Below, in pieces: positions 37,088 through 48,418 of a DNA stretch of 64,000 nucleotides. The position numbers and the translations under genes were made by a program. Below the pieces are notes generated by a model. It was not told the DNA's origin. It ran no database searches and saw only the letters and a program-made list of their open reading frames with translations. Every line of letters begins with the position of its first letter. Positions within the stretch are counted from its first letter, which is position 1. The stretch is from Pseudomonas sp. (GTDB lineage Bacteria; Pseudomonadota; Gammaproteobacteria; Pseudomonadales; Pseudomonadaceae), in the NCBI RefSeq assembly GCF_017744435.1, contig NZ_JAGIBG010000019.1, positions 1-64,000 on the forward strand, read 5' to 3'.

Positions 37088-38029
37088 ATGCTCGCCCTTC
37101 TCATCCAGACGCTGAACATCACGGCGCCCGTCTTCGCCATGCTGTTCATGGGCGTGTTGCTCAAACGCATCCACCTGATCGACGACAATTTCAATCGCGT
37201 CGCCTCGCAGCTGGTGTTCAACGTCTGCATGCCGGCACTGCTGTTCCTCGGTATCTACCATGCCGACCTGGCAACGGCGGTCAAACCCAAGGTTATCCTC
37301 TACTTCGTCGCCGCCACCCTGGTCGGCTTCGCCGTGGCCTGGGGCATGGCCATCTGGCGCAGCCCGCTGGCCGACCGCGGCATCTACACCCAAGGCGCGT
37401 TCCGCGGCAACAACGGTGTGATCGGCCTGGCCCTGGCCGCCAGTCTGTATGGCGATTACGGCATCTCGCTGGGGGCGGTGCTCGCCGGCCTGGTGATCCT
37501 CATGTACAACTCGCTGTCCTCGGTGGTGCTGGCGGTGTACAGCCCGGACCTCAAGTCCGACCCCTGGAGCATCTGCAAGAGCATCCTCAGCAACCCGCTG
37601 ATCATCAGCGTGCTGGTGGCCACGCCGATGGCTTACGGCCAGGTGCCGTTGCCCAACTGGCTGCTCACCTCAGGCGACTACCTGGCGCAGATGACCCTGC
37701 CGCTGGCGCTGATCTGCATCGGCGGCACCCTGTCGCTGGCGGCGCTGCGCGACAGCGGCAAGCTGGCCATCGATGCCAGCCTGGTGAAGATGGTCTGGCT
37801 GCCGCTGATCGGCACCCTGGGTGCCTGGTTGTGCGGTTTCCGTGGGGCCGAGCTGGGCATCCTGTTCCTCTACATCGGCAGCCCGACGGCGGCGGCCAGC
37901 TATGTCATGGCCCGCGCCGCCAACGGCAACCACGAATTGGCGGCCTCGATCATCGTGATTACCACGCTAATGGCGGCGATCACCACCAACATTGGTATTT
38001 TCATCTTGCAGTGGGGCGGATGGATCTAG
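37088..38029 (+). CDS. AEC (auxin efflux carrier) family transporter
   Basis: This inner-membrane protein of about 313 residues has about ten helices and AEC-family motifs (NITAPVFAMLFMGVLLKRI, NRVASQLVFNVCMPALLF, GIYTQGAFRGNNGVIGLALA). AEC members in bacteria move small carboxylates such as malonate or malate; the substrate here cannot be told. The frame also opens at TTG 37082, but ATG 37088 is the natural start, with AGGA ten bases upstream. Confidence 0.85.
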   Translation: MLALLIQTLNITAPVFAMLFMGVLLKRIHLIDDNFNRVASQLVFNVCMPALLFLGIYHADLATAVKPKVILYFVAATLVGFAVAWGMAIWRSPLADRGIYTQGAFRGNNGVIGLALAASLYGDYGISLGAVLAGLVILMYNSLSSVVLAVYSPDLKSDPWSICKSILSNPLIISVLVATPMAYGQVPLPNWLLTSGDYLAQMTLPLALICIGGTLSLAALRDSGKLAIDASLVKMVWLPLIGTLGAWLCGFRGAELGILFLYIGSPTAAASYVMARAANGNHELAASIIVITTLMAAITTNIGIFILQWGGWI

Positions 38030-38086
38030 ATCCTTGACTGCAAAACAACAGCAACAACACTGCCTCACTGAGCCAAAGGACACTTC

Positions 38087-39445
38087 ATGCAAGACCAGAG
38101 CACGCCCGAGCCGCTGAAGCGCGGGTTGAAGAATCGCCATATCCAGCTGATCGCGCTGGGTGGTGCCGTCGGCACCGGGCTGTTTCTGGGCATCGCCCAG
38201 ACCATTCAGCTGGCCGGCCCCTCCGTTTTGCTGGGCTACGCCATCGCCGGCCTGATGGCCTTCTTCATCATGCGCCAATTGGGTGAGATGGTGGTCGAGG
38301 AGCCGGTCGCCGGCAGCTTCAGCCACTTCGCCCACCAATACTGGAGCGAGTTCGCCGGGTTCGTCTCCGGTTGGAACTACTGGGTGGTGTACGTGCTGGT
38401 CGGCATGGCCGAGCTCACGGCCGTGGGTATCTATGTGCAGTACTGGTGGCCGGAGTTCCCGACCTGGGCCACGGCGGCGATCTTCTTCGTGGCAATCAAC
38501 CTGATCAACCTGACCCAGGTGAGGGTCTACGGCGAGATGGAGTTCTGGTTCGCCCTGGTCAAGGTGGTGGCCATCGTCAGCATGATCGGCTTCGGTGCAT
38601 GGCTGCTGGCCAGCGGCCACGGTGGCCCGGATGCCAGCGTGGCCAACCTGTGGCAGTACGGCGGGTTCTTCCCCAATGGCGTGACCGGGCTGGTGATGGC
38701 GCTGGCGGTGATCATGTTCTCGTTCGGTGGCCTGGAGCTGGTCGGTATCACCGCCGCCGAGGCCGACAACCCGCGCCAGAGCATCCCCAAGGCCACCAAC
38801 CAGGTGGTCTACCGCATCCTGATCTTCTACATCGGCGCCCTGGCCGTGCTGCTGTCGCTGTACCCCTGGCAGAAAGTGGTGCAGGGCGGCAGCCCGTTCG
38901 TGATGATCTTCCACGAGCTGGACAGCGACCTGGTGGCGACCATCCTCAATATCGTGGTGCTGACCGCCGCGCTGTCGGTGTACAACAGCTGCGTGTATGC
39001 CAACAGCCGCATGCTGTTCGGCCTGGCCAGCCAGGGCGATGCCCCGCGCCAGCTGCTCAAGGTCAGCCGCAGCGGCGTGCCACTGACAGCGTTGGGCGTT
39101 TCGGCCTTTGCGACCGGCATGTGCGTGCTGATCAACTACCTGATGCCCGGTGAGGCGTTCGGCCTGTTGATGGCGCTGGCGGTGTCGGCGCTGGTGATCA
39201 ACTGGGCCAGCATCAGCATCACCCATCTGAAATTCCGCAAGGCCAAGCTGGCGGCTGGCATTGCCCCGTTCTACCAGAGCTGGGGGCACCCGCTGACCAA
39301 CTACCTGTGCTTGGCGTTCATTGTGCTGATTTTGGTGGTGATGTACCTGACCCCGCCGATCCGCATCTCGGTGATGCTGATTCCAGGATGGATCGCGGTG
39401 CTGTGGGTGGCCTTCAAGCTGAAGAAGGCTCGCCAGGCCCAATAA
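38087..39445 (+). CDS. APC-superfamily amino acid permease (AAT family)
   Basis: This 452-residue inner-membrane transporter has about twelve helices and the amino acid transporter motifs (LKNRHIQLIALGGAVGTGLF, GEMVVEEPVAGSFSHFA, FSFGGLELVGITAAEADNP). It resembles the AroP/ProY/CycA group. The C-terminus ends in a short basic tail. It sits alone before a REP pair; the specific amino acid is not determinable. Confidence 0.88.
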   Translation: MQDQSTPEPLKRGLKNRHIQLIALGGAVGTGLFLGIAQTIQLAGPSVLLGYAIAGLMAFFIMRQLGEMVVEEPVAGSFSHFAHQYWSEFAGFVSGWNYWVVYVLVGMAELTAVGIYVQYWWPEFPTWATAAIFFVAINLINLTQVRVYGEMEFWFALVKVVAIVSMIGFGAWLLASGHGGPDASVANLWQYGGFFPNGVTGLVMALAVIMFSFGGLELVGITAAEADNPRQSIPKATNQVVYRILIFYIGALAVLLSLYPWQKVVQGGSPFVMIFHELDSDLVATILNIVVLTAALSVYNSCVYANSRMLFGLASQGDAPRQLLKVSRSGVPLTALGVSAFATGMCVLINYLMPGEAFGLLMALAVSALVINWASISITHLKFRKAKLAAGIAPFYQSWGHPLTNYLCLAFIVLILVVMYLTPPIRISVMLIPGWIAVLWVAFKLKKARQAQ

Positions 39446-39452
39446 GCAAGAC

Positions 39453-39540
39453 AGGTCCGGCCTCTTCGCGGGCACGCCCGCTCCCACAGGTGCAGTGCAG
39501 TACTTGTGGGAGCGGGTTTACCCGCGAAGAGGCCGGACCT
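39453..39540. repeat. Near-perfect inverted REP pair between convergent genes
   Basis: AGGTCCGGCCTCTTCGCGGG at one end and its reverse complement at the other enclose two REP cores. The whole unit could form a long cruciform and end transcription from both sides. Confidence 0.9.
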
Positions 39541-39552
39541 GAAAAGGCTAGG

Positions 39553-39927
39553 TCAGGCCTGATAGCTGTCGATTACTTCCTGCGCGGCCCTGAATGCATC
39601 GATCGCCGCCGGCACCCCGGCATAGACTGCGCAATGCAGCAACGCCTCGCGAATCTCCTCCACCGTACAGCCATTGTTCAGTGCCCCGCGCACATGCCCC
39701 TTCAGCTCCTGCGGGCACTTGAGCGCCGTCAGGGTGGCCAGGGTAATCAGGCTGCGGGTTTTCAGTGGCAGCCCGTCACGTGCCCAGACACTGCCCCAGG
39801 CATGCTCGTTGACGAAGTCCTGCAGGGGCTGGGTAAAGTCGGTGGCATTGCCCAGGGCGCGGTCGACGAAGGCATCGCCCATCACCTGGCGGCGAATCTG
39901 TTCGCCGGTCTTGTTGCTCTCAGCCAT
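39553..39927 (-). CDS. Carboxymuconolactone decarboxylase-family protein (PcaC/AhpD-like)
   Basis: This 124-residue cytosolic protein has the family core (ITLATLTALKCPQELKGHVRGALN, then EEIREALLHCAVYAGVPAAIDAF split by the turn). That core resembles 4-carboxymuconolactone decarboxylase PcaC more than AhpD, which has a CxxC. It stands away from any pca operon, so the PcaC reaction is uncertain. ATG 39927 is preceded by GGAAAACAAC; the upstream frame is rejected. It follows the exchanger gene after about ten bases and may be cotranscribed with it. Confidence 0.75.
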   Translation of the reverse strand: MAESNKTGEQIRRQVMGDAFVDRALGNATDFTQPLQDFVNEHAWGSVWARDGLPLKTRSLITLATLTALKCPQELKGHVRGALNNGCTVEEIREALLHCAVYAGVPAAIDAFRAAQEVIDSYQA

Positions 39928-39937
39928 GTTGTTTTCC

Positions 39938-41023
39938 TTAGTGTTGGCGGCGCCAGGCACGCACGGTGGTAAACAACAGCACCACGACGAGCACCGGCAG
40001 AACGTAGAACAGCATCAACCGCTCCAGGCGGCTGGCCAGCGGCATGCCCATGGTAAAGGCCGCCACATGCAGGCCGTAGACCAGATACAGGCAGAGGAAC
40101 ACCAGCCCCTCGATGCGGGTGACGCGGTAGCCGGAATAGAACACGGGCAAGCTCAGGGCCGCGACACCCAGCATTACCGGCAGGTCGAACGCCAGCGCAT
40201 TGGGTGAGATGCTCAGCGGCTCAGGGGTGATCAGCGCCGTCAGGCCGAGCACCGCCAGCAGGTTGAACAGGTTGCTGCCGATTACCGTACCCACCGCAAT
40301 CTCCCGCTCGCCTCGGATGGCGGCGATCAGGGCGGCGGCAAGCTCGGGCAGGGATGTACAGACGGCGACCACCGTCAGGCCGATGACGCGTTCGGACAAA
40401 CCGAGATCGGTGGCCACTTCAATGGCCGCTTCCAGTAGCAGGTGGCCGGCCAGGCTCAGCAGGCCAAGGCCGAACAGTACCTGGAGCAGCGTCCCGGACC
40501 AGAAGCGTCCGGCGCTGGCAGCCCCGGCATCCTGGGCGGGATAGGTGCGGGCATAGTTGCGTGACTGGTGCCACAGCATGGCCAGGTAGCCCGCGAGGGC
40601 AAGCAGCAGCAACAGCCCTTCGGCCCGCCCCAGGTGGCCATTGGCGCAGAGCGCATAGACCAGGCCGCTGGCGGCAATCATCAGTGGAATGTCCAGGCGC
40701 ACCAGCTGGCGTGATACCCGCAGCGGGATGATCAGCGCGGCCAGGCCGAGGATAACCAGCACGTTGAAGATGTTGCTGCCGATCACGCTGCCCACGGCCA
40801 CATCCGGCGCACCTTGGTAGGCGGCCTGCAGGCTTACGGTCAGCTGTGGTGCGGTACTGCCGAAGGCCACCAGACTCAGGCCGATGATCAATGGCCGCAC
40901 GCGCAGGCGTTCGGCCAGGCGCAGCGCCGCGCGCACCAGCAGTTCGGCGCCGGCGATCAGCAGCAGCAGGGCAATGCCCATTTGCAGCAGGCTGAAGGTG
41001 GGGAGGGTGGCCAGGTCGAAAAT
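39938..41023 (-). CDS. Sodium/calcium exchanger-family (CaCA) membrane protein, probable ATT start
   Basis: This inner-membrane exchanger has about ten helices in two inverted halves, each with an alpha-repeat. Counting from ATG 40981, repeat 2 has CTSLPEL with E213 and GSNLFN, repeat 1 has GSTAPQL with Q46 and GSNIFN. Repeat 1 normally has Glu in the ion-binding position, so this member may bind or exchange ions differently. ATG 40981 has no ribosome site and would cut the first helix. An in-frame ATT at 41023 has GGAG seven bases upstream and adds 14 residues (IFDLATLPTFSLLQ); no ATG, GTG or TTG lies between it and the upstream stop. I favour the ATT. Confidence 0.8.
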   Translation of the reverse strand: MFDLATLPTFSLLQMGIALLLLIAGAELLVRAALRLAERLRVRPLIIGLSLVAFGSTAPQLTVSLQAAYQGAPDVAVGSVIGSNIFNVLVILGLAALIIPLRVSRQLVRLDIPLMIAASGLVYALCANGHLGRAEGLLLLLALAGYLAMLWHQSRNYARTYPAQDAGAASAGRFWSGTLLQVLFGLGLLSLAGHLLLEAAIEVATDLGLSERVIGLTVVAVCTSLPELAAALIAAIRGEREIAVGTVIGSNLFNLLAVLGLTALITPEPLSISPNALAFDLPVMLGVAALSLPVFYSGYRVTRIEGLVFLCLYLVYGLHVAAFTMGMPLASRLERLMLFYVLPVLVVVLLFTTVRAWRRQH

Positions 41024-41053
41024 GGTGGGGCTCCAGTCAGGGCAAGTGTCAGG

Positions 41054-41428
41054 TCAGTCGCTCAGACCTTGTACCCGGACGCGCGCCGTTCCGCTACGGA
41101 GCATGCCGATTTTTTCTGCTGCAGCGCGTGACAGGTCGATCAGTCGGCCACGGGTATGCGGGCCACGGTCGTTGATACGGACCACCACGCTGCGATCGTT
41201 GGCCAGGTTGGTGACCAGCACCCGGCTGCCGAATGGCAGGCTGCGGTGGGCGGCGGTGAGGCCGTGCTGGTTGAACGGTTCGCCGCTGGCAGTGCGTTTG
41301 CCGTGGTGGCGCGAGCCGTAATAGGAAGCAGTGCCGGTTTCGTTGTAACCGCGCGGGTCGATGTCGTGGCTGGCGCAGCCGGCCAGGAAGGAGAAAAGGG
41401 CCAGGGTGCTGAGGGATCGTTTTAGCAA
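41054..41428 (-). CDS. Short RlpA-like lipoprotein (double-psi beta-barrel)
   Basis: This small lipoprotein of 124 residues has a lipobox (LAGC, Cys18) and an RlpA core ([41 protein letters not shown]). RlpA proteins cleave or bind naked glycan strands at the septum. There is no SPOR domain. Compared with the catalytic set E120, D123 and H131 of P. aeruginosa RlpA, this protein has E50, N53 and H61, so the Asp is replaced. The start is TTG 41428 with AGGAG ten bases upstream; the longer frame to 41476 begins inside a REP and has no ribosome site. Confidence 0.82.
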   Translation of the reverse strand: MLKRSLSTLALFSFLAGCASHDIDPRGYNETGTASYYGSRHHGKRTASGEPFNQHGLTAAHRSLPFGSRVLVTNLANDRSVVVRINDRGPHTRGRLIDLSRAAAEKIGMLRSGTARVRVQGLSD

Positions 41429-41451
41429 GTCAGGTGCTCTCCTAGTGCGGC

Positions 41452-41553
41452 CATTCGCGGCTAAAGCCACTCCCACTGGTACGGCGTTGCTCTCAAGGGC
41501 AGCACCGTACTTGTGGGAGCGGCTTTAGCCGCGAACGAGGGCGAAGCCCTCGC
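41452..41553. repeat. Inverted REP pair (GCGGCTAAAGCC variant)
   Basis: Two copies with a variant core (TTCGCGGCTAAAGCCACTCC with CACTGGTACGG, and the inverse GTGGGAGCGGCTTTAGCCGC with GAACG) lie between gatB and rlpA, which run in the same direction. Confidence 0.8.
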
Positions 41554-41574
41554 AGCATTACAGGGGTAAAACAA

Positions 41575-43020
41575 TCACCCTTCGAGCTTGGCTTTGAGCA
41601 ATTGGTTCACCTGCCCCGGGTTGGCCTTGCCTTTGGACGCCTTCATCGCCTGGCCGACGAAGAAGCCGAACATCTTGCCACGCTTGGCCTCGTCGGCGGC
41701 GCGGTACTGTTCGACCTGTTCGGCGTTGGCAGCGAGCATCTCGTCGAGCATCTTGTCGATCGCACCGGTGTCGGTGACCTGCTTGAGGCCTTTGCTCTCG
41801 ATGATGCTGTCGGCATCGCCTTCACCGGCGGCCATGGCCTCGAACACGGTCTTGGCAATCTTGCCGCTGATGGTGTTGTCGCGAATGCGCAGCAGCATGC
41901 CGCCCAGGTGTGCGGCGCTGACCGGCGCCTGGTCGATCTCGATGCCCAGCTTGTTCAGCAGGCTGCCCAGCTCGACCATGACCCAGTTGGCGGCCAGTTT
42001 GGCGTCGCCACCAATCTTCACCACTTCTTCGAAGTAGTCCGCCTGTTCGCGGCTGGAAGCCAGCACGTTGGCGTCGTAGGCCGACAGGCCGTACTGGCTC
42101 TGGAAGCGCTCGACCTTCTGTGGCGGCAGCTCCGGCAGGCCGGCGCGGACGGTTTCGAGGAAGCTGTCCTCGATCACCACCGGCAGCAGGTCCGGGTCGG
42201 GGAAGTAACGGTAGTCGTTGGCCTCCTCCTTGCTGCGCATGGAGCGGGTCTCGTCCTTGTTCGGGTCGTACAGGCGGGTTTCCTGCACCACCTTGCCGCC
42301 GTCCTCGATCAGGTCGATCTGGCGCTGGATTTCGCTGTTGATCGCGCGTTCGATGAAGCGGAACGAGTTGACGTTCTTGATCTCGCAGCGGGTGCCGAAC
42401 TCGGTCTGGCCTTTCGGGCGGATCGACACGTTGCAGTCGCAACGCAGTGAGCCTTCGGCCATGTTGCCGTCACAGATGCCCAGGTAGCGCACCAGGGCGT
42501 GGATGGCCTTGACGTAGGCCACGGCTTCCTTGGCGCTGCGCATGTCCGGCTCGGAGACGATTTCCAGCAGCGGCGTGCCGGCGCGGTTCAGGTCGATGCC
42601 GGTGGAGCCACTGAAGTCTTCGTGCAGGCTCTTGCCGGCGTCTTCTTCCAGGTGCGCGCGGGTGACGCCGATGCGCTTGATGGTGCCGTCTTCCAGGGCG
42701 ATGTCCAAGTGGCCCTTGCCGACGATCGGCAGGTCCATCTGGCTGATCTGGTAGCCCTTGGGCAGGTCGGGGTAGAAGTAGTTTTTGCGCGCGAACACGT
42801 TGCGCTTGCCGATCTCGGCATCGATCGCCAGGCCGAACATGCAGGCCATGCGCACGGCTTCCTGGTTCAGCACCGGCAGTACGCCGGGCATCCCCAGGTC
42901 AACCAGGCTGGCCTGGGTGTTCGGCTCGGAGCCGAAGGTGGTGGCGCTGCCGGAGAAGATCTTCGACTGGGTGGCCAGCTGGGTATGAATCTCCAGCCCG
43001 ATCACAACTTCCCATTGCAT
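41575..43020 (-). CDS. gatB: Aspartyl/glutamyl-tRNA amidotransferase subunit B
   Basis: This 481-residue protein phosphorylates the side chain of misacylated Glu-tRNA(Gln)/Asp-tRNA(Asn) and, with GatA, amidates it. Motifs include [52 protein letters not shown] and a C-terminal YqeY-like domain ([14 protein letters not shown]). The length is that of the family. It is the last gene of gatCAB. Confidence 0.97.
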   Translation of the reverse strand: MQWEVVIGLEIHTQLATQSKIFSGSATTFGSEPNTQASLVDLGMPGVLPVLNQEAVRMACMFGLAIDAEIGKRNVFARKNYFYPDLPKGYQISQMDLPIVGKGHLDIALEDGTIKRIGVTRAHLEEDAGKSLHEDFSGSTGIDLNRAGTPLLEIVSEPDMRSAKEAVAYVKAIHALVRYLGICDGNMAEGSLRCDCNVSIRPKGQTEFGTRCEIKNVNSFRFIERAINSEIQRQIDLIEDGGKVVQETRLYDPNKDETRSMRSKEEANDYRYFPDPDLLPVVIEDSFLETVRAGLPELPPQKVERFQSQYGLSAYDANVLASSREQADYFEEVVKIGGDAKLAANWVMVELGSLLNKLGIEIDQAPVSAAHLGGMLLRIRDNTISGKIAKTVFEAMAAGEGDADSIIESKGLKQVTDTGAIDKMLDEMLAANAEQVEQYRAADEAKRGKMFGFFVGQAMKASKGKANPGQVNQLLKAKLEG

Positions 43021-43031
43021 GTGTGAATTCC

Positions 43032-44483
43032 TCAGAAGCCGTTAGGGGCGCGGGTGTGCCAGTCGGTGACTTGCTGGTAACGGTGCGCGACGTTGAGCAG
43101 GCGGCCTTCCTGGAAGTACGGGGCCAGCAGCTGCACGCCGACCGGCAGGCCATCGACGAAACCGGCTGGCATCGACAGGCCCGGCAGGCCCGCCAGGTTG
43201 GCGGTGATGGTGTAGACGTCTTCCAGGTAGGCGGCGACCGGGTCGCTGCTCTTGGCGCCAAGTTTCCAGGCCGGGTTCGGCGTGGTCGGGCCGAGGATCA
43301 GGTCGACATCGTTGAAGGCGGCCATGAAGTCGTTCTTGATCAGGCGACGGATCTGCTGCGCCTTGACGTAGTAGGCGTCATAGTAGCCGGCCGACAGGGC
43401 GTAGGTGCCGACCATGATGCGGCGCTGCACTTCGGCGCCGAAGCCTTCGCCACGGGAGCGCTTGTACAGGTCGGTCAGGTCTTTCGGTTCTTCGCATCGG
43501 TAGCCGAAGCGCACGCCGTCGAAACGCGACAGGTTGGACGAGGCTTCGGCCGGGGCGATCACGTAGTACGCCGGGATCGCGTGCTGCATGTTCGGCAGGC
43601 TGATTTCCTTGACCACCGCGCCGAGCTTTTCCAGCTCCTTGACGCTGGCCTGGACCAGCTCGGCGATGCGCGGGTCGAGGCCGGCACCGAAGTACTCCTT
43701 CGGCAGGCCGATGCGCAGGCCTTGCAGCGAGCCGTTGAGTGCAGCGCTGTAATCCGGCACTGGCTCGTCGATGCTGGTGGAATCCTTGGCGTCGAAGCCG
43801 GCCATGCCTTGCAGCAGCAGGGCGCAGTCTTCGGCGGTGCGCGCCAGCGGGCCACCCTGGTCGAGGCTGGAGGCGTAGGCGATCATGCCCCAGCGCGACA
43901 CGCGACCGTACGTCGGCTTGAGGCCGGTGAGGTTGGTCAGTGCCGCCGGCTGGCGGATCGAGCCACCGGTGTCGGTGCCCGTGGTGGCCGGCAGCAGGCG
44001 CGCGGCCACGGCCGCGGCCGAACCGCCGGACGAGCCGCCGGGCACATGCTCGAGGTTCCACGGGTTCTTCACCGCGCCGTAGTGGCTGGATTCGTTGGCC
44101 GAACCCATGGCGAATTCGTCCATGTTGGTCTTGCCCAGGGTGACCATGCCGGCTTCGGCCAGCTTGGCGACCACGGTGGCGTCGTACGGCGCCTTGAAGT
44201 TGTCGAGCATCTTCGAGCCGCAGCTGGTGCGTACGCCGAGGGTGCAGAACAGGTCCTTGTGGGCGATCGGTGCACCGAGCAGCGCGCCGGTCTCGCCAGC
44301 GGCGCGACGGGCGTCGGCGGCACGCGCCTGGCCCAGGGCCAGTTCTTCGGTGACGCTGATGAAGCTGTTGATCTGTGGGTCGATCTGCTTGACGCGCGCC
44401 AGCAGGGCGCCGGTCAGCTCTTCGGAAGAAAACGACTTGTCGGCGAGTCCGCGGGCGATCTCGGCCAGGGTCAATTCATGCAT
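43032..44483 (-). CDS. gatA: Aspartyl/glutamyl-tRNA amidotransferase subunit A
   Basis: This 483-residue amidase releases ammonia from glutamine for GatB. The catalytic triad K76 (AHKD), S151 (GGSSGGS) and S175 ([10 protein letters not shown]) is intact. It lies 15 bases after gatC and 11 before gatB. Confidence 0.97.
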   Translation of the reverse strand: MHELTLAEIARGLADKSFSSEELTGALLARVKQIDPQINSFISVTEELALGQARAADARRAAGETGALLGAPIAHKDLFCTLGVRTSCGSKMLDNFKAPYDATVVAKLAEAGMVTLGKTNMDEFAMGSANESSHYGAVKNPWNLEHVPGGSSGGSAAAVAARLLPATTGTDTGGSIRQPAALTNLTGLKPTYGRVSRWGMIAYASSLDQGGPLARTAEDCALLLQGMAGFDAKDSTSIDEPVPDYSAALNGSLQGLRIGLPKEYFGAGLDPRIAELVQASVKELEKLGAVVKEISLPNMQHAIPAYYVIAPAEASSNLSRFDGVRFGYRCEEPKDLTDLYKRSRGEGFGAEVQRRIMVGTYALSAGYYDAYYVKAQQIRRLIKNDFMAAFNDVDLILGPTTPNPAWKLGAKSSDPVAAYLEDVYTITANLAGLPGLSMPAGFVDGLPVGVQLLAPYFQEGRLLNVAHRYQQVTDWHTRAPNGF

Positions 44484-44498
44484 GGCAGGCTCTATCCC

Positions 44499-44786
44499 TT
44501 ACTCGATGACTTTCGGAACCAGGTACAGACCGCTTTCGGTCGATGGTGCGATCGCCTGGTAGGCGTCGCGCTGGTTGCTTTCGGTGACCTGGTCAGGGCG
44601 CAGGCGCTGGCTGGCCTCCAGGGGGTGGGCCAGGGGCTCGATGCCGTTGGTGTCGACCGCTTGCATCTGGTCGACCAGCCCGAGAATGCTGTTCAGGGCG
44701 TCAGTAATGCGTGGCAGTTCGCCGTCATTCAGGCCCAGGCGGGCCAGATGGGCGATCTTTTCCACGTCGCTGCGTTCAAGCGCCAT
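44499..44786 (-). CDS. gatC: Aspartyl/glutamyl-tRNA amidotransferase subunit C
   Basis: This 95-residue stabilising subunit holds GatA to GatB ([34 protein letters not shown]). ATG 44786 has GGAG seven bases upstream; the frame to 44846 is rejected. It is divergent from mreB. Confidence 0.95.
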   Translation of the reverse strand: MALERSDVEKIAHLARLGLNDGELPRITDALNSILGLVDQMQAVDTNGIEPLAHPLEASQRLRPDQVTESNQRDAYQAIAPSTESGLYLVPKVIE

Positions 44787-44831
44787 GGTGATCTCCAGGG
44801 GAAACAAAGAACCGAATAGGGTCCGCGGTGA

Positions 44832-46028
<1,197 letters not shown>

Positions 46029-46054
46029 TCCCCGCTGCTTTCGAAAGCCCGGTT

Positions 46055-46083
46055 TACAGGTAGCACGTGCAGTGCTACCTGTA
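46055..46083 (+). other. Perfect 12-bp hairpin between mreB and mreC
   Basis: TACAGGTAGCAC and GTGCTACCTGTA enclose five bases (GTGCA). No T-run follows, so it is not a standard terminator. Possible roles are attenuation or RNA stabilisation, either of which would lower MreC relative to MreB. Confidence 0.65.
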
Positions 46084-46190
46084 TGCGCTGGGCTGGCGTC
46101 CATCCGGGCGTCGTTTCCGTCAACCCGCAACCAGGCTGGTGCGTTGTCCCATGTCCAATGACCTCCTGAGTCGTCCACGAGGAACGGCCC

Positions 46191-47233
<1,043 letters not shown>

Positions 47234-47234
<1 letters not shown>

Positions 47235-47722
47235 TGGCCAAGTCGCGCCGTAACCACGGTTGGGTCATCTGGCTGACGTTCGCCATCGGCCTGCTGCTCA
47301 GCGTCTCCCCCATGCCGCAGTTCCTTGAAGTGTTCCGTCCCATGTGGCTGGCAATGCTGGTGTCGTTCTGGACGTTGAACGTGCCGAGCAAGGTGGGTAT
47401 GACCACCGCGTTCATTCTGGGCCTCGCCGAGGACGTGCTGTATGGCACCTTGCTGGGGCAGAACGCGCTCATCCTCACCCTGATCACGTTCCTCGTGCTG
47501 TCGCTGCAGCAGCGCCTGCGCATGTTCCCGCTGTGGCAGCAGAGCCTGGTGATCCTGGTGATCTTCGGTATCGCCCAGCTGATCCAGTTGTGGCTCAGCG
47601 CGCTCACCGGCAACCGCCTGCCGACCCTGGCGCTGGTCTGGTCGGCGGTGATCAGTGCCTTGCTCTGGCCATGGATCAGCTTCGCCCTGCGCGACTTGCG
47701 CCGACGCTTGCGTATCAACTGA
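47234..47722 (+). CDS. mreD: Rod-shape protein MreD
   Basis: This 162-residue membrane protein has about five or six helices and the family core (MTTAFILGLAEDVLYGTLLG). Two ATG codons lie in tandem at 47231 and 47234; the second has GGAGG five bases upstream. It overlaps the mreC stop. Confidence 0.93.
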
Positions 47723-47752
47723 CGGCGCTGCCACTGACAGGGAGATGTCTAG

Positions 47753-48364
47753 ATGAAACCACTCTACCTCGCCTCCGGCTCACCGCGCCGGCGTGAACTG
47801 CTCGACCAGATCGGCGTGCCGTTCACCGTCATCAGTGCGCCCATCGATGAAACTCCGCTGCCGGGCGAAAGCGCCGAGGCCTATGTCGAGCGCCTGGCCC
47901 GGGCCAAGGCCGAAGCCGGCCTGGTCACGCTGCAAGGCCCTGCCGTGGCACTGGGTGCTGACACCGCGGTGGTGCTCGATGGTCGTATTCTCGGTAAACC
48001 GGAAAACCGTGAACATGCCTTGGCCATGCTGGCCGACCTGGCTGGCCGCGAGCACCAGGTGCTGACGGCGGTGGCCTTGAGCGATGGCCAGCACTGCGAG
48101 AGCCTGTGCGTCAGCAGCACCGTGCGTTTTCGCCCTGTCGACGCCGTAGAAGCCGAGCGCTACTGGGCCAGTGGCGAACCTGCGGACAAGGCGGGGGGGT
48201 ACGCCATCCAGGGCCTGGGCGCGGTGTTCGTCACCGGGCTCGAAGGCAGCTATTCGGCGGTGGTCGGCCTGCCATTGAGCGAAACGGCCGACCTGCTCGC
48301 CCGGTTCGGTATCGCCTGCTGGCAGGTACCGGCGCTTTTGCCAGAGGTAACAAACCAGCGGTAG
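47753..48364 (+). CDS. maf: Maf-family nucleoside triphosphate pyrophosphatase (YhdE type)
   Basis: This 203-residue enzyme hydrolyses dTTP/UTP and modified nucleotides. The Maf motifs [12 protein letters not shown] (residues 5-16), [18 protein letters not shown] and [14 protein letters not shown] are present. It follows mreD by 30 bases, the common mreBCD-maf-rng order. Confidence 0.94.
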   Translation: MKPLYLASGSPRRRELLDQIGVPFTVISAPIDETPLPGESAEAYVERLARAKAEAGLVTLQGPAVALGADTAVVLDGRILGKPENREHALAMLADLAGREHQVLTAVALSDGQHCESLCVSSTVRFRPVDAVEAERYWASGEPADKAGGYAIQGLGAVFVTGLEGSYSAVVGLPLSETADLLARFGIACWQVPALLPEVTNQR

Positions 48365-48418
48365 CCAGCCCAGCACGCGCGATCCATCATTACCGAAGAC
48401 CTTTGACGAGAGCCTGCC

